DNA of 64,000 nt from IMG/VR virus record IMGVR_UViG_3300042261_001309, positions 62,001-126,000 of that record. One strand, given 5' to 3'. The DNA comes from a virus. How positions within the stretch are numbered: the first letter of the stretch is position 1; each line of letters starts with the position of its first letter. This document shows positions 7,466-14,715 of this stretch, one piece after another. The notes under the pieces are model-generated. The model ran no database searches. It was given only the letters and a program-made list of their open reading frames with translations, and was not told where the DNA came from. The translations under genes were made by a program, and so were the position numbers.

Positions 7466-7965
7466 TGTTATGTTATTTTACGCTCAGCTTCAGTAAGCAC
7501 CGAAGCCTCCCCATCGTCGTTAGCCATTAGCAACCTGCCTTGCGCCTGTGCTTTCATTTCGGCAAGCTCAGTGGCATTCGACGTCGACTGCGGAATGGTC
7601 GCTTGACACTCATCAAGCAACATGCGAGTTGTGAATTCTTTACCATTGTCGGCATATGCTTTAAACATAGTCGAAATGATAACCTGTTCAATTTCTGCGC
7701 CAGTAAATTTATCACTGGCGGCAGCGAGCTTATTTAGATCGAATTTTGCTGGATTGCGCTGCTTAAGCTTAAGCTGCACTTCCCAAATTTGCTTTCGATC
7801 TTGTTCATCCGGCAGATCAATCCACATAGCCGCATCAAAACGGCCTTTTCGTACTAGTTCCGGCGGAAGCAACGTAAAGTTGTTCGACGTACCTAGTACG
7901 AAAACTGGAGTTTTGCGATCGCTAAGCCAAGACAATAACGTGGCGAATAGCCTAGAACTTGTACC
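7466..7965 (-). CDS. Ycf46-type AAA+ ATPase, exon 2 (C-terminal part)
   Basis: The coding part ends with the stop at 7468; exon 2 encodes about 165 residues. It starts GTSSRLFATLLSWLSDRK, then FVLGTSNN (sensor 1), PPELVRKGRFD (arginine-finger region), DLPDEQDRKQIW, and the AAA+ lid with FTGAEIEQVI (sensor 2 region), ending in a polar tail. These are exactly the elements missing from exon 1 (9016-10107). Joining ...GRSDG to GTSSRLF restores the family consensus without loss or gain of residues. The frame can also be read from a GTG at 7968, but that codon lies in the intron's last bases, so an independent start is unlikely. Splicing is inferred from RNA pairing; the protein continuity is visible. 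Confidence 0.88.
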
Positions 7966-8011
7966 CACTTATCTTATGAATATACCGTTTCCGTATATTC
8001 GCTGTGTATCA

Positions 8012-8563
8012 CTACACAGATGAGGTCATATTTTTATTCTTCTTTTGAAGTGCGCGTTGTTTTTTATAGCACCGGTTGCAACGGCCAAACCCATGATGCG
8101 GAACAGTAGTCGTACCACAAGAAACACAACTAAGGTATTTTGTAGACCACGTAGCAATATGCGGATGATGAACCCTGCTATGACAAATATTACATAATGT
8201 TTGTAGATTACTTAATTCATTGTTAGGGTTAGGTTTCCCTCTGCCGTTTCCATCGATATGGTGCACAGCTAGTTTTTTAGTAGATCCACAATGGCAACAT
8301 TTATAACCGTCGCGCTCAAGAGCATTTTTCCGATTATTACCAAATTTTCGAGTATACTGCATGTATTCCTCTTTATGTGTATGGTAATGCTTATGTGACT
8401 TAGCCTTTATATACTCTCGATTTTCCATGTAATATTCTCGCTTCCTCTGTTTAATAGCCTGATCCCGCATGTAGCATGAGTTACACAGTCCCCTAGCCCG
8501 ATGCGGAAGCTCACACGTTCCACACACAACACAAGCATCGTATTTTTTGGCCCACTTTTCCAT
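8012..8563 (-). CDS. Intron-encoded HNH homing endonuclease with zinc ribbons
   Basis: 183 residues from ATG 8563. A zinc-ribbon module (KWAKKYDACVVCGT...GLCNSCY) opens the protein. A central HNH domain follows: YKCCHCGS, LAVHHIDGN, NLQTLCNICHSRVH, with paired cysteines and the His-His/Asn/His residues. A second ribbon (YLSCVSCGT...GRCNRCY) is near the C-terminus. A longer frame opens at 8650, but ATG 8563 lies one base after the stop of the preceding zinc-ribbon ORF and follows AAAGGAGG, so it is preferred. The last codons fold into the intron's 3' structure. HNH enzymes of this type mobilise group I introns by cutting intronless alleles; the target here would be the AAA+ gene junction. Confidence 0.88.
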   Translation of the reverse strand: MEKWAKKYDACVVCGTCELPHRARGLCNSCYMRDQAIKQRKREYYMENREYIKAKSHKHYHTHKEEYMQYTRKFGNNRKNALERDGYKCCHCGSTKKLAVHHIDGNGRGKPNPNNELSNLQTLCNICHSRVHHPHIATWSTKYLSCVSCGTTTVPHHGFGRCNRCYKKQRALQKKNKNMTSSV

Positions 8564-8564
8564 T

Positions 8565-8771
8565 TTAACCCTTTGCCTCCTTTTTGCGTGAATACGACGC
8601 CCATTTTTGGGCTTTAAACCGTTCCTGTTTTTTGGGGTCTGGATTGGCATGATATTGTTTTAAATAACAATATATGCATAATCCTTTTGCCATGTGCCGT
8701 TTTTTATTTGTGCCGCACATAACGCACTTATCGTGTTTAATGGACCATTTAGTCATAACGGCATTATCCAC
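8565..8771 (-). CDS. Intron-encoded zinc-ribbon ORF, possibly a detached endonuclease N-terminus
   Basis: 68 residues in another frame just before the HNH gene (stop TAA then A then ATG). It carries the same module as the HNH protein: WSIKHDKCVMCGT...KGLCIYCY, followed by a basic tail. The frame opens with GTG at 8771; ATG 8756 (MTKWSIKHD) is the alternative. Either this is a separate small protein translated by coupling, or it is the N-terminal ribbon of an ancestral three-ribbon HNH protein cut off by a frameshift. The module's repetition is visible; which explanation holds is not. Confidence 0.5.
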   Translation of the reverse strand: MDNAVMTKWSIKHDKCVMCGTNKKRHMAKGLCIYCYLKQYHANPDPKKQERFKAQKWASYSRKKEAKG

Positions 8772-9015
8772 GATTTTAGAAACTTCTCAAGAAGAATATT
8801 CGGTGTTTCGCGAACACTGTTCGCTACGAGCTTGCGCTCTGATCGTTGAACTCGCAACCTTAGTTAAAAGGCTGATCAGCTGCTGATTGACTCTTAGGTT
8901 TTTACCCACTCAGATATTTTCAAACATTCACGCTCGTCATTACTGACCACGTTGTAGTTATCCGAGCTTAAGTTATTCCAGCAATTAACCGAATTTATCG
9001 ACGGCAATACAACTC

Positions 9016-10107
9016 ACCGTCACTTCTACCGGCAGTCGCTGAAATAGAAAGTGATTTTTCTATTTCGTCTAACATGAGAATACAACTACCTACACCATCT
9101 AACGTCCGAATTACCGACCGCATATTCTGCTCACTGGCGCCTACGAGGCTGGAGAACAATCCACCAATATCCAATTGGAACAATGGCAAATTAAGTGCAT
9201 TAGATGTAGCCTTAGCCAGCAGTGTTTTTCCTACGCCAGGCGGTCCACAGACGAGTAGCCCCTTAGGATAGGGCAAACCGTATTTACGTGCTTCCGGCTC
9301 AAAAGCCTTGGTGCGTAATTGAATCCATTTTTTAACACCTTTCAATCCCCCTACTTGATCAAAGGTGACGTCAGGTTCAAGGTATTGCAACAACGCATTC
9401 TTCTTTACCTGCTGAACCTTTTCAGAGAATACCGATGCCACGAAACCATCATTAAATGCCCCGTTTTCAACCAAGGCCAATGTGAAGCTATCCTCAGCTT
9501 CAGGATAAGTTAATCCTTTAGCCGCCTCAATCGCCCGTTGACGAATTTTAGGTGCAATCGACTTATTCGGATTGTCGAAGCATCGGTATACGAAATCAAG
9601 TCGGTCACCTAACATTGCTTCGTCAGGCAACGTATAATCCAACGTTTGAACCGACTTTTCCAAGTCGATCGGAATAGTACCGACCGGTGTAACAAACATT
9701 AAACAAACGGCAGCCGCTTTGAATACAGGTACCAAGTTCCGAAAAGTTCGGAGTATTTTAGGGTTCTGGATATACGGATGGAAGTCCTTAAGAATAATAA
9801 TTACATTAGTTTCATTACTTTTCCCGTAGCCTTCCAGCCATTTCATCAATGGCCCAACCTCGGTTTTATCCGAGATTGCTGCTTTACCCAATTCCCCTGA
9901 AGGCAGCTTTGTGAACTTTGTAAGCCCACCCACTGCGTCCCATTCGTAAACAATACGGGCTGCTGCATTTCCGTTTTCACCTGCGTTAGGAGAGCCATAA
10001 AAAGCATCCCTAATGTCTCTACATACGCGGTCTTCTTCGTGCGTCACTACGAGCAGCATTGGGTATGCCGCCTTAATATAATTCCGTAACTTTTCTTGGA
10101 ACTTCAT
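9016..10107 (-). CDS. Ycf46-type AAA+ ATPase, exon 1 (N-terminal part)
   Basis: Encodes residues 1-364 of a protein of about 529 residues after splicing with exon 2 (7468-7965). The N-terminal domain starts with helices and YPMLLVVTHEEDRVCRDI, like the Ycf46 N-domain ('aryPli.v.T.Ee.Rv'). The AAA+ core has Walker A GPPGVGKT (288-295) and Walker B ILMLDEIEK (343-351), then SATAGRSDG at the exon end. Without splicing the frame adds only ELYCRR and stops at 8995, losing sensor 1, arginine finger and lid, so splicing is needed for a working ATPase. The family is related to the FtsH/Cdc48-type ATPase cores but has no protease domain. It sits 5 nt after the AT-hook gene. Confidence 0.9.
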
Positions 10108-10112
10108 GTGTG

Positions 10113-10793
10113 CTACTTACTTTCTTTAATTTCGAGCAGCTTTCCAGTCACCTCTTCCAAGAGGAACTTTATAGCCGCAGTCATGTCTGCATTTACTGAG
10201 TCTGGATAAGCATCCAAACATTCATGGGCAAAGATAAGCTGGTCTGTGTCCACATCCGCTAGAAATTTAATAAGTTGACTGTCGCGGTTGGCTCGTTTTC
10301 TGAACTCAGCCCATTCCGCTGGATACTTTTTAGGCGCACCTGCCTGAGTCATCGCATTGATGTCTTTGATTAACTCTTCATTCAATGCTTTTGGCTCGTT
10401 AGCTTTGGCTTGCATCGCTGCAGCTGTATTTGTCCAACTACCGGCTAACCCTGGCTTGGTTCCTGGCAAGCTGGTGATTTCTTTTGGCGTAACTTTCCTT
10501 ACTGGAATTTCCGCTGATATTGCGGCAGCTGGTGTTGCGGGTTGTTCCGTTTTAGGTGGCCTTCCACGCCGTTTAACCGGAGCTTCAACCCCGGCTTCTT
10601 GTTGCGTAGGTTGAACAACTGGTGCTTGCACTACAGCCGTAGCTGGTTGCGCTGTTTTAGGAGGACGACCTCTCCGTTTAATTGAAGCAACTACTCCCGT
10701 AACTAGTTGAACTACTTCAGGAGGAGGAGCTTCAACCATTGCTTGCACTTCCTCTGTTTTTGGTTTGTTTTTACTTCCCTTCGGTCTGCCCAT
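10113..10793 (-). CDS. AT-hook DNA-binding protein
   Basis: 226 residues from ATG 10793. Three AT-hook-like motifs are visible: GRPKGSK (2-8) and two copies of KRRGRPPK (39-46, 74-81), joined by Ala/Pro/Val/Gln-rich linkers. The C-terminal third is predicted helical (WAEFRKRANRDSQLIKFLAD and onward). The open frame extends to 10895, but ATG 10793 is preceded by AAAGGAAA at good spacing and puts the first hook at the N-terminus, so it is preferred. AT-hooks bind the minor groove of A/T-rich DNA. In phages such proteins may organise or regulate DNA; that role is inferred. It lies directly upstream of the AAA+ gene. Confidence 0.7.
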   Translation of the reverse strand: MGRPKGSKNKPKTEEVQAMVEAPPPEVVQLVTGVVASIKRRGRPPKTAQPATAVVQAPVVQPTQQEAGVEAPVKRRGRPPKTEQPATPAAAISAEIPVRKVTPKEITSLPGTKPGLAGSWTNTAAAMQAKANEPKALNEELIKDINAMTQAGAPKKYPAEWAEFRKRANRDSQLIKFLADVDTDQLIFAHECLDAYPDSVNADMTAAIKFLLEEVTGKLLEIKESK

Positions 10794-11097
10794 TGTTGTT
10801 TCCTTTCTTAGGTGGCTTAATGGCACCGGTTTTGGTTGATTTGGCGATTCCTGTTTGATGGACACCAACGTCGGTGTCCGCAGTAATTTCGCCATCTTTA
10901 GACTGGTATTTCTTCGTTGTCTTACCCATAATTAGCCTAACCGCATCTACTAAAGTTTTGCCGGACGTTACCGTATTGTTAATTGCTGAATGACTAAATT
11001 TAATACACTCTGCCAGAATTGTTGTTAAAACATCTGATGTGTTGTTGTTACAATGACCCAAGACATAATCCAGAAAATAGACCGCATACTTAAGCAC
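10771..11097 (-). CDS. Hypothetical protein antisense to the terminase start
   Basis: An open frame of 108 codons, not recognised. The C-terminal half is basic and polar (STKTGAIKPPKKG). It overlaps the AT-hook gene start by 23 nt, and its upstream end runs 45 nt into the terminase gene on the opposite strand. That makes the ATG at 11097 doubtful; a later start (TTG 11061 or ATG 10929) may be real. It would be the first gene of the minus-strand operon leading into the AT-hook and AAA+ genes. No clear ribosome-binding site could be chosen. Confidence 0.4.
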   Translation of the reverse strand: MLKYAVYFLDYVLGHCNNNTSDVLTTILAECIKFSHSAINNTVTSGKTLVDAVRLIMGKTTKKYQSKDGEITADTDVGVHQTGIAKSTKTGAIKPPKKGNNNGQTEGK

Positions 11098-12756
11098 CCT
11101 AAAGCTTATTCTGCTGAAACACTTCTAGCAGCAAGACAGTGGCTAATTCTCCAAACTCCACTTTCGTCGGTGGTTGAGATGTACCTGCATGACAATGAGG
11201 GGAGAATCCAAAATCTCGCTAAGTTTAAGATGATGCGGGCTATCTACGACCAACTGCCCCAACGACTTCTTTTGAAGTGTAGTCGTAAAACACTCAAATC
11301 TACCCTGTTGAGCAACATCATTGCGTTAAACATGATCAGGTACAACCACTATAAAATGTTGTACGTTGCTCCCCAAGAAATAGCTACGAAATATTTTTCT
11401 ACCAACTATCTGAATGTGCGGCTGGATTCTCCTCCATTAAAGAAAATAATTTATAAAGGATTTGAAAAATGTGATGTATTTGAAAAAATACTGGAAGATA
11501 CTCACAGCGCCATTTTACTGCGTTATGCCAAAGACGATGCCACCCGTATTCGCGGACCAGCAGTGGATTCATGCATCTATGACGAAATCCAGGACATCGA
11601 CGACGATATTCTGCCTATCATAAAAGAAACGATGACTTTGTCTCAGTATAAACGGGAAATGTTTGCTGGCACCCCGTTGACCACCGACAATACAATTAAC
11701 GTATTGTGGAAAGCCTCAACCCAATTTGAATGGGTATTTAAATGTACCGCCTGCAATCATTGGAATAGTCTCACACTTGAAAACGATCCAATGAAGATGA
11801 TTCAAAAGAATGGGTTAAGTTGTTCCAAATGCCTTGGCTTAGTTAGTAGTGCAGACGGCGAATGGGTTTCTGCCAACCCCGGAGATCGAGAATTGGCAGG
11901 TTACCATATTGCCCAGCCTATATTACCGTTCTTTAATGAAGACGCCAAAGAATGGAAAGAGATCTACAACAAAATCCACGGAGTAAGTAAATACAGCGTT
12001 GGCAAAGTACATAACGAAGTATTTGGGCTAGCTTATGACACAGGTAAAAAACCAATCACTGAAGAGAAACTAAAATCTCTCTCCATACTTGGTTCACAAG
12101 ACTCAATCTTCCAGAAAAATCGCAGCAGATATATGTCTATTACCTGTGGCGTAGATTGGGGTGTTAATTTGGAAACATCTCGAACCTCCGTCTGTATTGG
12201 TGGCTTGCGTGATGATGGTGTATATGAAGTATTCTTTTTAAAAATATTTAAAGAATACGACTATATGTGGCAAATAAGAAATATCGCCCAGCACGTCATG
12301 TTGTATGGCGCCTTCTGCGCTTGTGACTCAGGACCTGATCCTATTAGAGGTGTATTATTAGCGCAACAAACCTCATTGGATAAAACTCAGCTGGTTCGCT
12401 ATACCGCAGATAAATTTATTCAACATTACGACAAATATGCAAACGCTATCGACGTAACCCAGAACCGTTGGTGCCTGCACCGTTCTGATACGTTAACCTT
12501 CACCTATAACCTACTTAACGACAGCAAAATATTGTTTCCCAGATGGGAAGAAAGTTCCGAATGTTTGTCGGACATATTAAATGTATATATAGAATTACGG
12601 GAAGGCACCTTGCGGAGAGAAATACTATATCGCCACAGCCCAGATAAACCAGACGACTTTATGCACGCTTTAAACTTTGCTGTCGTGCAAGCTCACACTG
12701 CCTGTGGCAATCCGCTACTCTTCCGCAGCTCCAGTAGTGACCCAATGGCTGAATGA
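11053..12756 (+). CDS. terL: Terminase large subunit (GpA-like, ATPase-nuclease)
   Basis: 567 residues, plus strand. The ATPase part has an atypical Walker A (CSRKTLKST, 76-84, lacking the usual Gly before Lys) and Walker B IYDEIQD (175-181). A four-cysteine element (C231, C234, C257, C260) sits between ATPase and nuclease, followed by AGYHIAQP, as in lambda GpA-like terminases. The nuclease has GVDWG (D368), CDSGPDP and DDFMHAL near the C-terminus, giving the three acidic metal-binding positions. The enzyme packages DNA into proheads at the portal. The gene stands alone on the plus strand; its 3' end overlaps the sugar-kinase gene tail-to-tail by 42 nt. No small terminase was recognised nearby. 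Confidence 0.9.
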   Translation: MTQDIIQKIDRILKHPKAYSAETLLAARQWLILQTPLSSVVEMYLHDNEGRIQNLAKFKMMRAIYDQLPQRLLLKCSRKTLKSTLLSNIIALNMIRYNHYKMLYVAPQEIATKYFSTNYLNVRLDSPPLKKIIYKGFEKCDVFEKILEDTHSAILLRYAKDDATRIRGPAVDSCIYDEIQDIDDDILPIIKETMTLSQYKREMFAGTPLTTDNTINVLWKASTQFEWVFKCTACNHWNSLTLENDPMKMIQKNGLSCSKCLGLVSSADGEWVSANPGDRELAGYHIAQPILPFFNEDAKEWKEIYNKIHGVSKYSVGKVHNEVFGLAYDTGKKPITEEKLKSLSILGSQDSIFQKNRSRYMSITCGVDWGVNLETSRTSVCIGGLRDDGVYEVFFLKIFKEYDYMWQIRNIAQHVMLYGAFCACDSGPDPIRGVLLAQQTSLDKTQLVRYTADKFIQHYDKYANAIDVTQNRWCLHRSDTLTFTYNLLNDSKILFPRWEESSECLSDILNVYIELREGTLRREILYRHSPDKPDDFMHALNFAVVQAHTACGNPLLFRSSSSDPMAE

Positions 12757-13479
12757 GTCATACATATACGGTTCAATGGCGATTGTATCGATGCCTCGTG
12801 ATTTAAAAGTAGTTACGAAGTCATTTCGATGTTCCGTAGTTTCGAACAAATATAGCGCGTAACCACCATGACCTGAACCGCAATATTTCTTAGCACTTTC
12901 ACCGTAGCTATCCCTGAGGGGCTTCATACCTTCTTTTAACTGTAATTCGTACGCAGCCTTAACAATCTCGCAGATCGTAGGATACATCGATAACGGTGGT
13001 TGTCCTGTCGTATACGCATCGGATTGCGCTTTGGCCCTAACTAGTAGCCATGTATACGCTAGGTTGGACCGCCAAGCTAAATCCCGATAATCACGAGAAA
13101 TATTTTTTAAATCTTTAGTAACATGCGCGTTGCCTGTCCACATAAGCGCCATCTTCCCTTCCAAAAAAGCAGGATTAACCTTAAACGTTAATATAGGGAA
13201 CGGTCCACCGGACCAAACACATAAACCTGTTTCCAATATTACCGCTGGGTCTTGCCATCCTGCTGTTTTTGATTCTTCAATAAAAGGATTGTTATCTCTT
13301 AAAATTGCATTAGCAGCGCTACCTCCTAAACCACCACCAAATTGATACGGCCAGCTATCCAAACTCACTTTTGGCGTTATTGCACAATTAATGACATGCC
13401 CGACGACCTTGGTAAGCCCTGGGCAATCTAACCAACCACCTATAAAATCTACTCTTAATGGAACCTCTGTTATGGTCAT
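12715..13479 (-). CDS. GHMP-family sugar kinase (heptose/fucose-kinase-like)
   Basis: 254 residues. Three GHMP motifs are visible: RVDFIGGWLDCP (9-20), like motif 1 'RisfaGGgtDlp' of HddA-type kinases; GGGLGGSAA (48-56), the ATP-binding glycine-rich loop; and CGSGHGGYALYLF (200-212), motif 3. At 254 residues it is shorter than typical family members (about 330), with the region between motifs 1 and 2 reduced. The family phosphorylates sugars such as D-glycero-D-manno-heptose 7-phosphate, fucose or galactose; the substrate here is unknown. It is last in a four-gene operon (ATGA overlap at 13476-13479) and its end overlaps terL antisense. A role in modifying or scavenging surface sugars or sugar nucleotides is inferred. 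Confidence 0.8.
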   Translation of the reverse strand: MTITEVPLRVDFIGGWLDCPGLTKVVGHVINCAITPKVSLDSWPYQFGGGLGGSAANAILRDNNPFIEESKTAGWQDPAVILETGLCVWSGGPFPILTFKVNPAFLEGKMALMWTGNAHVTKDLKNISRDYRDLAWRSNLAYTWLLVRAKAQSDAYTTGQPPLSMYPTICEIVKAAYELQLKEGMKPLRDSYGESAKKYCGSGHGGYALYLFETTEHRNDFVTTFKSRGIDTIAIEPYMYDSFSHWVTTGAAEE

Positions 13480-13853
13480 AGTTGAAACGCTTGAGCTGTC
13501 TTATTTAGCTCTTGTTCAAACCTGGCATGGAAATCCTCCGCTAACGGCAAGCATAAATCATGCGCCCGCTGACAATACTGGAAATACGCAAAAAACTTTT
13601 GTAATTCCTGGTCATTATCAGGGAGGTCGAAGTCGAGCAACCGTTGCTGAAAAATTATCTGCAACGGCTGATTTTCCAATGCCTGAGAATATTTACTGTC
13701 AGGAATAAAAAGGCCCACTGGACATTTAGTTCCATTAGGCCCGCGATACAAACACCGATAATGATTTTCTTGTTTTACGAAAGCTGGATTATTTTTTTTA
13801 GTTATGAAGTAGTCTACAATCCTAGCGTGAATTTCTTTAAGTGTCATAGCCAA
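13476..13853 (-). CDS. Hypothetical protein in the sugar-kinase operon
   Basis: 125 residues, not recognised. N-terminal helix (LKEIHARIVDYFI), a basic middle part with NHYRCLYRGPNGTKCPVGLFI, where Cys-x9-Cys could be a metal or disulfide pair, then long helices to the end. The RCLYRGPNGTKCPVGL pattern resembles small proteins with 'CrYrg..g.rCavG.li' seen in phages and bacteria. It overlaps the previous gene by 17 nt and the kinase by 4 nt, so it is co-translated with them. Confidence 0.55.
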   Translation of the reverse strand: MAMTLKEIHARIVDYFITKKNNPAFVKQENHYRCLYRGPNGTKCPVGLFIPDSKYSQALENQPLQIIFQQRLLDFDLPDNDQELQKFFAYFQYCQRAHDLCLPLAEDFHARFEQELNKTAQAFQL

Positions 13854-14439
13854 GCTTCGCGATATAATCCTCTATCTTCTTGGTATGCGCTTGAAATAAA
13901 TCTGACAATACGCTATTTTTTTCTTCCTGAATGGCTGGATCGCCGTCCGTCGAACTAGCCGGCATAATCGCGTTGTCAAAAATATCAGGAGCTTTGCTTA
14001 GACCGTATTGCCAAAACACTTGACCAACATAAGCTCTAACATCATCATGCCAAAGCTTAAGTCGATCATCATAAGCTTTTAAAATAAGCGTAGCGTGTGC
14101 CAACGATTCTGCCACTTCTTCAGCTTCCAACGGATGATGATCTTCTGCGTCAATCAGATCATTACAGAAGATATGGCTTACAAACTCAAAGGCACGCCAA
14201 TCTTGCTCATACAAATTAGTGGTGAGCACCGTAATAGCTGCTTGAAGCTTATCCGATTGTAATTCAGACAGAGTTACCCCGAAATCCAATCTGATTTCTT
14301 CTTTAAGTATTTCAGGCTCCCATTCGAAAAATGTACCCTGGCCTGTTGTATCTTCCTTTCCGTATTTAGCCAACGCAGTTAGTAACAACGCGAAAGCAGG
14401 AGCCTTTTCATCTTTAAATACTGCAACCGGTGTCACCAT
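13837..14439 (-). CDS. Hypothetical acidic protein
   Basis: 200 residues, not recognised. Acidic and mostly helical, with an EWEPEILKEEIRLDFG segment near residues 39-54 and an aromatic-rich central helix (EQDWRAFEFVSHIFCND). No catalytic motif is visible. It overlaps the previous gene by 7 nt and the next by 17 nt, inside the operon that ends with the sugar kinase. It could be a structural or assembly protein; nothing here proves it. Confidence 0.5.
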   Translation of the reverse strand: MVTPVAVFKDEKAPAFALLLTALAKYGKEDTTGQGTFFEWEPEILKEEIRLDFGVTLSELQSDKLQAAITVLTTNLYEQDWRAFEFVSHIFCNDLIDAEDHHPLEAEEVAESLAHATLILKAYDDRLKLWHDDVRAYVGQVFWQYGLSKAPDIFDNAIMPASSTDGDPAIQEEKNSVLSDLFQAHTKKIEDYIAKLGYDT

Positions 14440-14645
14440 TCTTGCTCTCCTTGTTCTGAATCCTTCTTAGGACAGGCTACAAAGCCTTCTAATTGTAAGT
14501 AGCGTAGAACCATCTGCTGTTCACCTACTGACAGTATTTTTGTTTGATCACAACACACAAGTGCGCTGCGCCCATCTGCCATCGGTCGCCACGTCAACGG
14601 AATACCGGCGACCTGAACAATGCTTGGTCTGTTGTCTGTGGTCAT
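14433..14645 (-). CDS. Small hypothetical protein, first gene of the sugar-kinase operon
   Basis: 70 residues from ATG 14645 (MTTDNRPSIVQVAGIPLTW). The frame can be extended to a GTG at 14663, but that codon lies inside the terminator hairpin 14655-14678, so ATG 14645 is the better start. A beta-rich N-terminal part with LVCCDQTK is followed by a helix and a charged Gln/Glu tail. The family is not recognised. It overlaps the next gene by 7 nt. Confidence 0.5.
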   Translation of the reverse strand: MTTDNRPSIVQVAGIPLTWRPMADGRSALVCCDQTKILSVGEQQMVLRYLQLEGFVACPKKDSEQGEQEW

Positions 14646-14654
14646 AATAAAAAA

Positions 14655-14678
14655 GCCTCTCACATTGCTGCAAGAGGC
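14655..14678 (-). terminator. Intrinsic terminator after the 14716-15768 gene
   Basis: GCCTCT and AGAGGC (14655-14660, 14673-14678) form a 6-bp stem. On the minus strand it is followed by TTTTTTATT. It lies between two minus-strand genes and marks the start of the sugar-kinase operon. Confidence 0.7.
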
Positions 14679-14715
14679 GGAGTTGATTGTCTTAGTTATA
14701 GAACCTCTCGCTTAC

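Larger units (their letters stand above)
7966..9015 (-). ncRNA. Group I self-splicing intron in the AAA+ gene, carrying an HNH gene
   Basis: On the minus strand exon 1 ends GACGGU (9021-9016). The intron guide GCCGUC (9005-9000) pairs with all six bases, with the terminal U-G wobble diagnostic of a group I 5' splice site. Exon 2 begins GGUACAA, which pairs with UUGUAUU just upstream of the guide (P10, two G-U pairs). The core elements are recognisable: P element AAUUGCUGGAA (8986-8976), Q element AAUCAGCAGCU (8888-8878), which pair as P4, and an R-like element GUUCAACGAUCAGA (8851-8838). A P9-like hairpin GAAUAUAC...GUAUAUUC lies near the 3' end. The last intron base is G. Length is 1,050 nt. 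The S/P7' strand was not placed with certainty; ACGAU/AUCGU near 8770 is a candidate. Confidence 0.9.

Noticed and set aside
7468-7968. Independent gene starting at GTG 7968
   Set aside because: The sequence lacks an ATPase N-terminus and begins exactly at the group I 3' splice site; reading it as exon 2 explains it better.
8407-8604. Minus-strand frame of 65 codons overlapping the HNH gene
   Set aside because: It is a third-frame shadow of the HNH coding region without the zinc-ribbon pattern.
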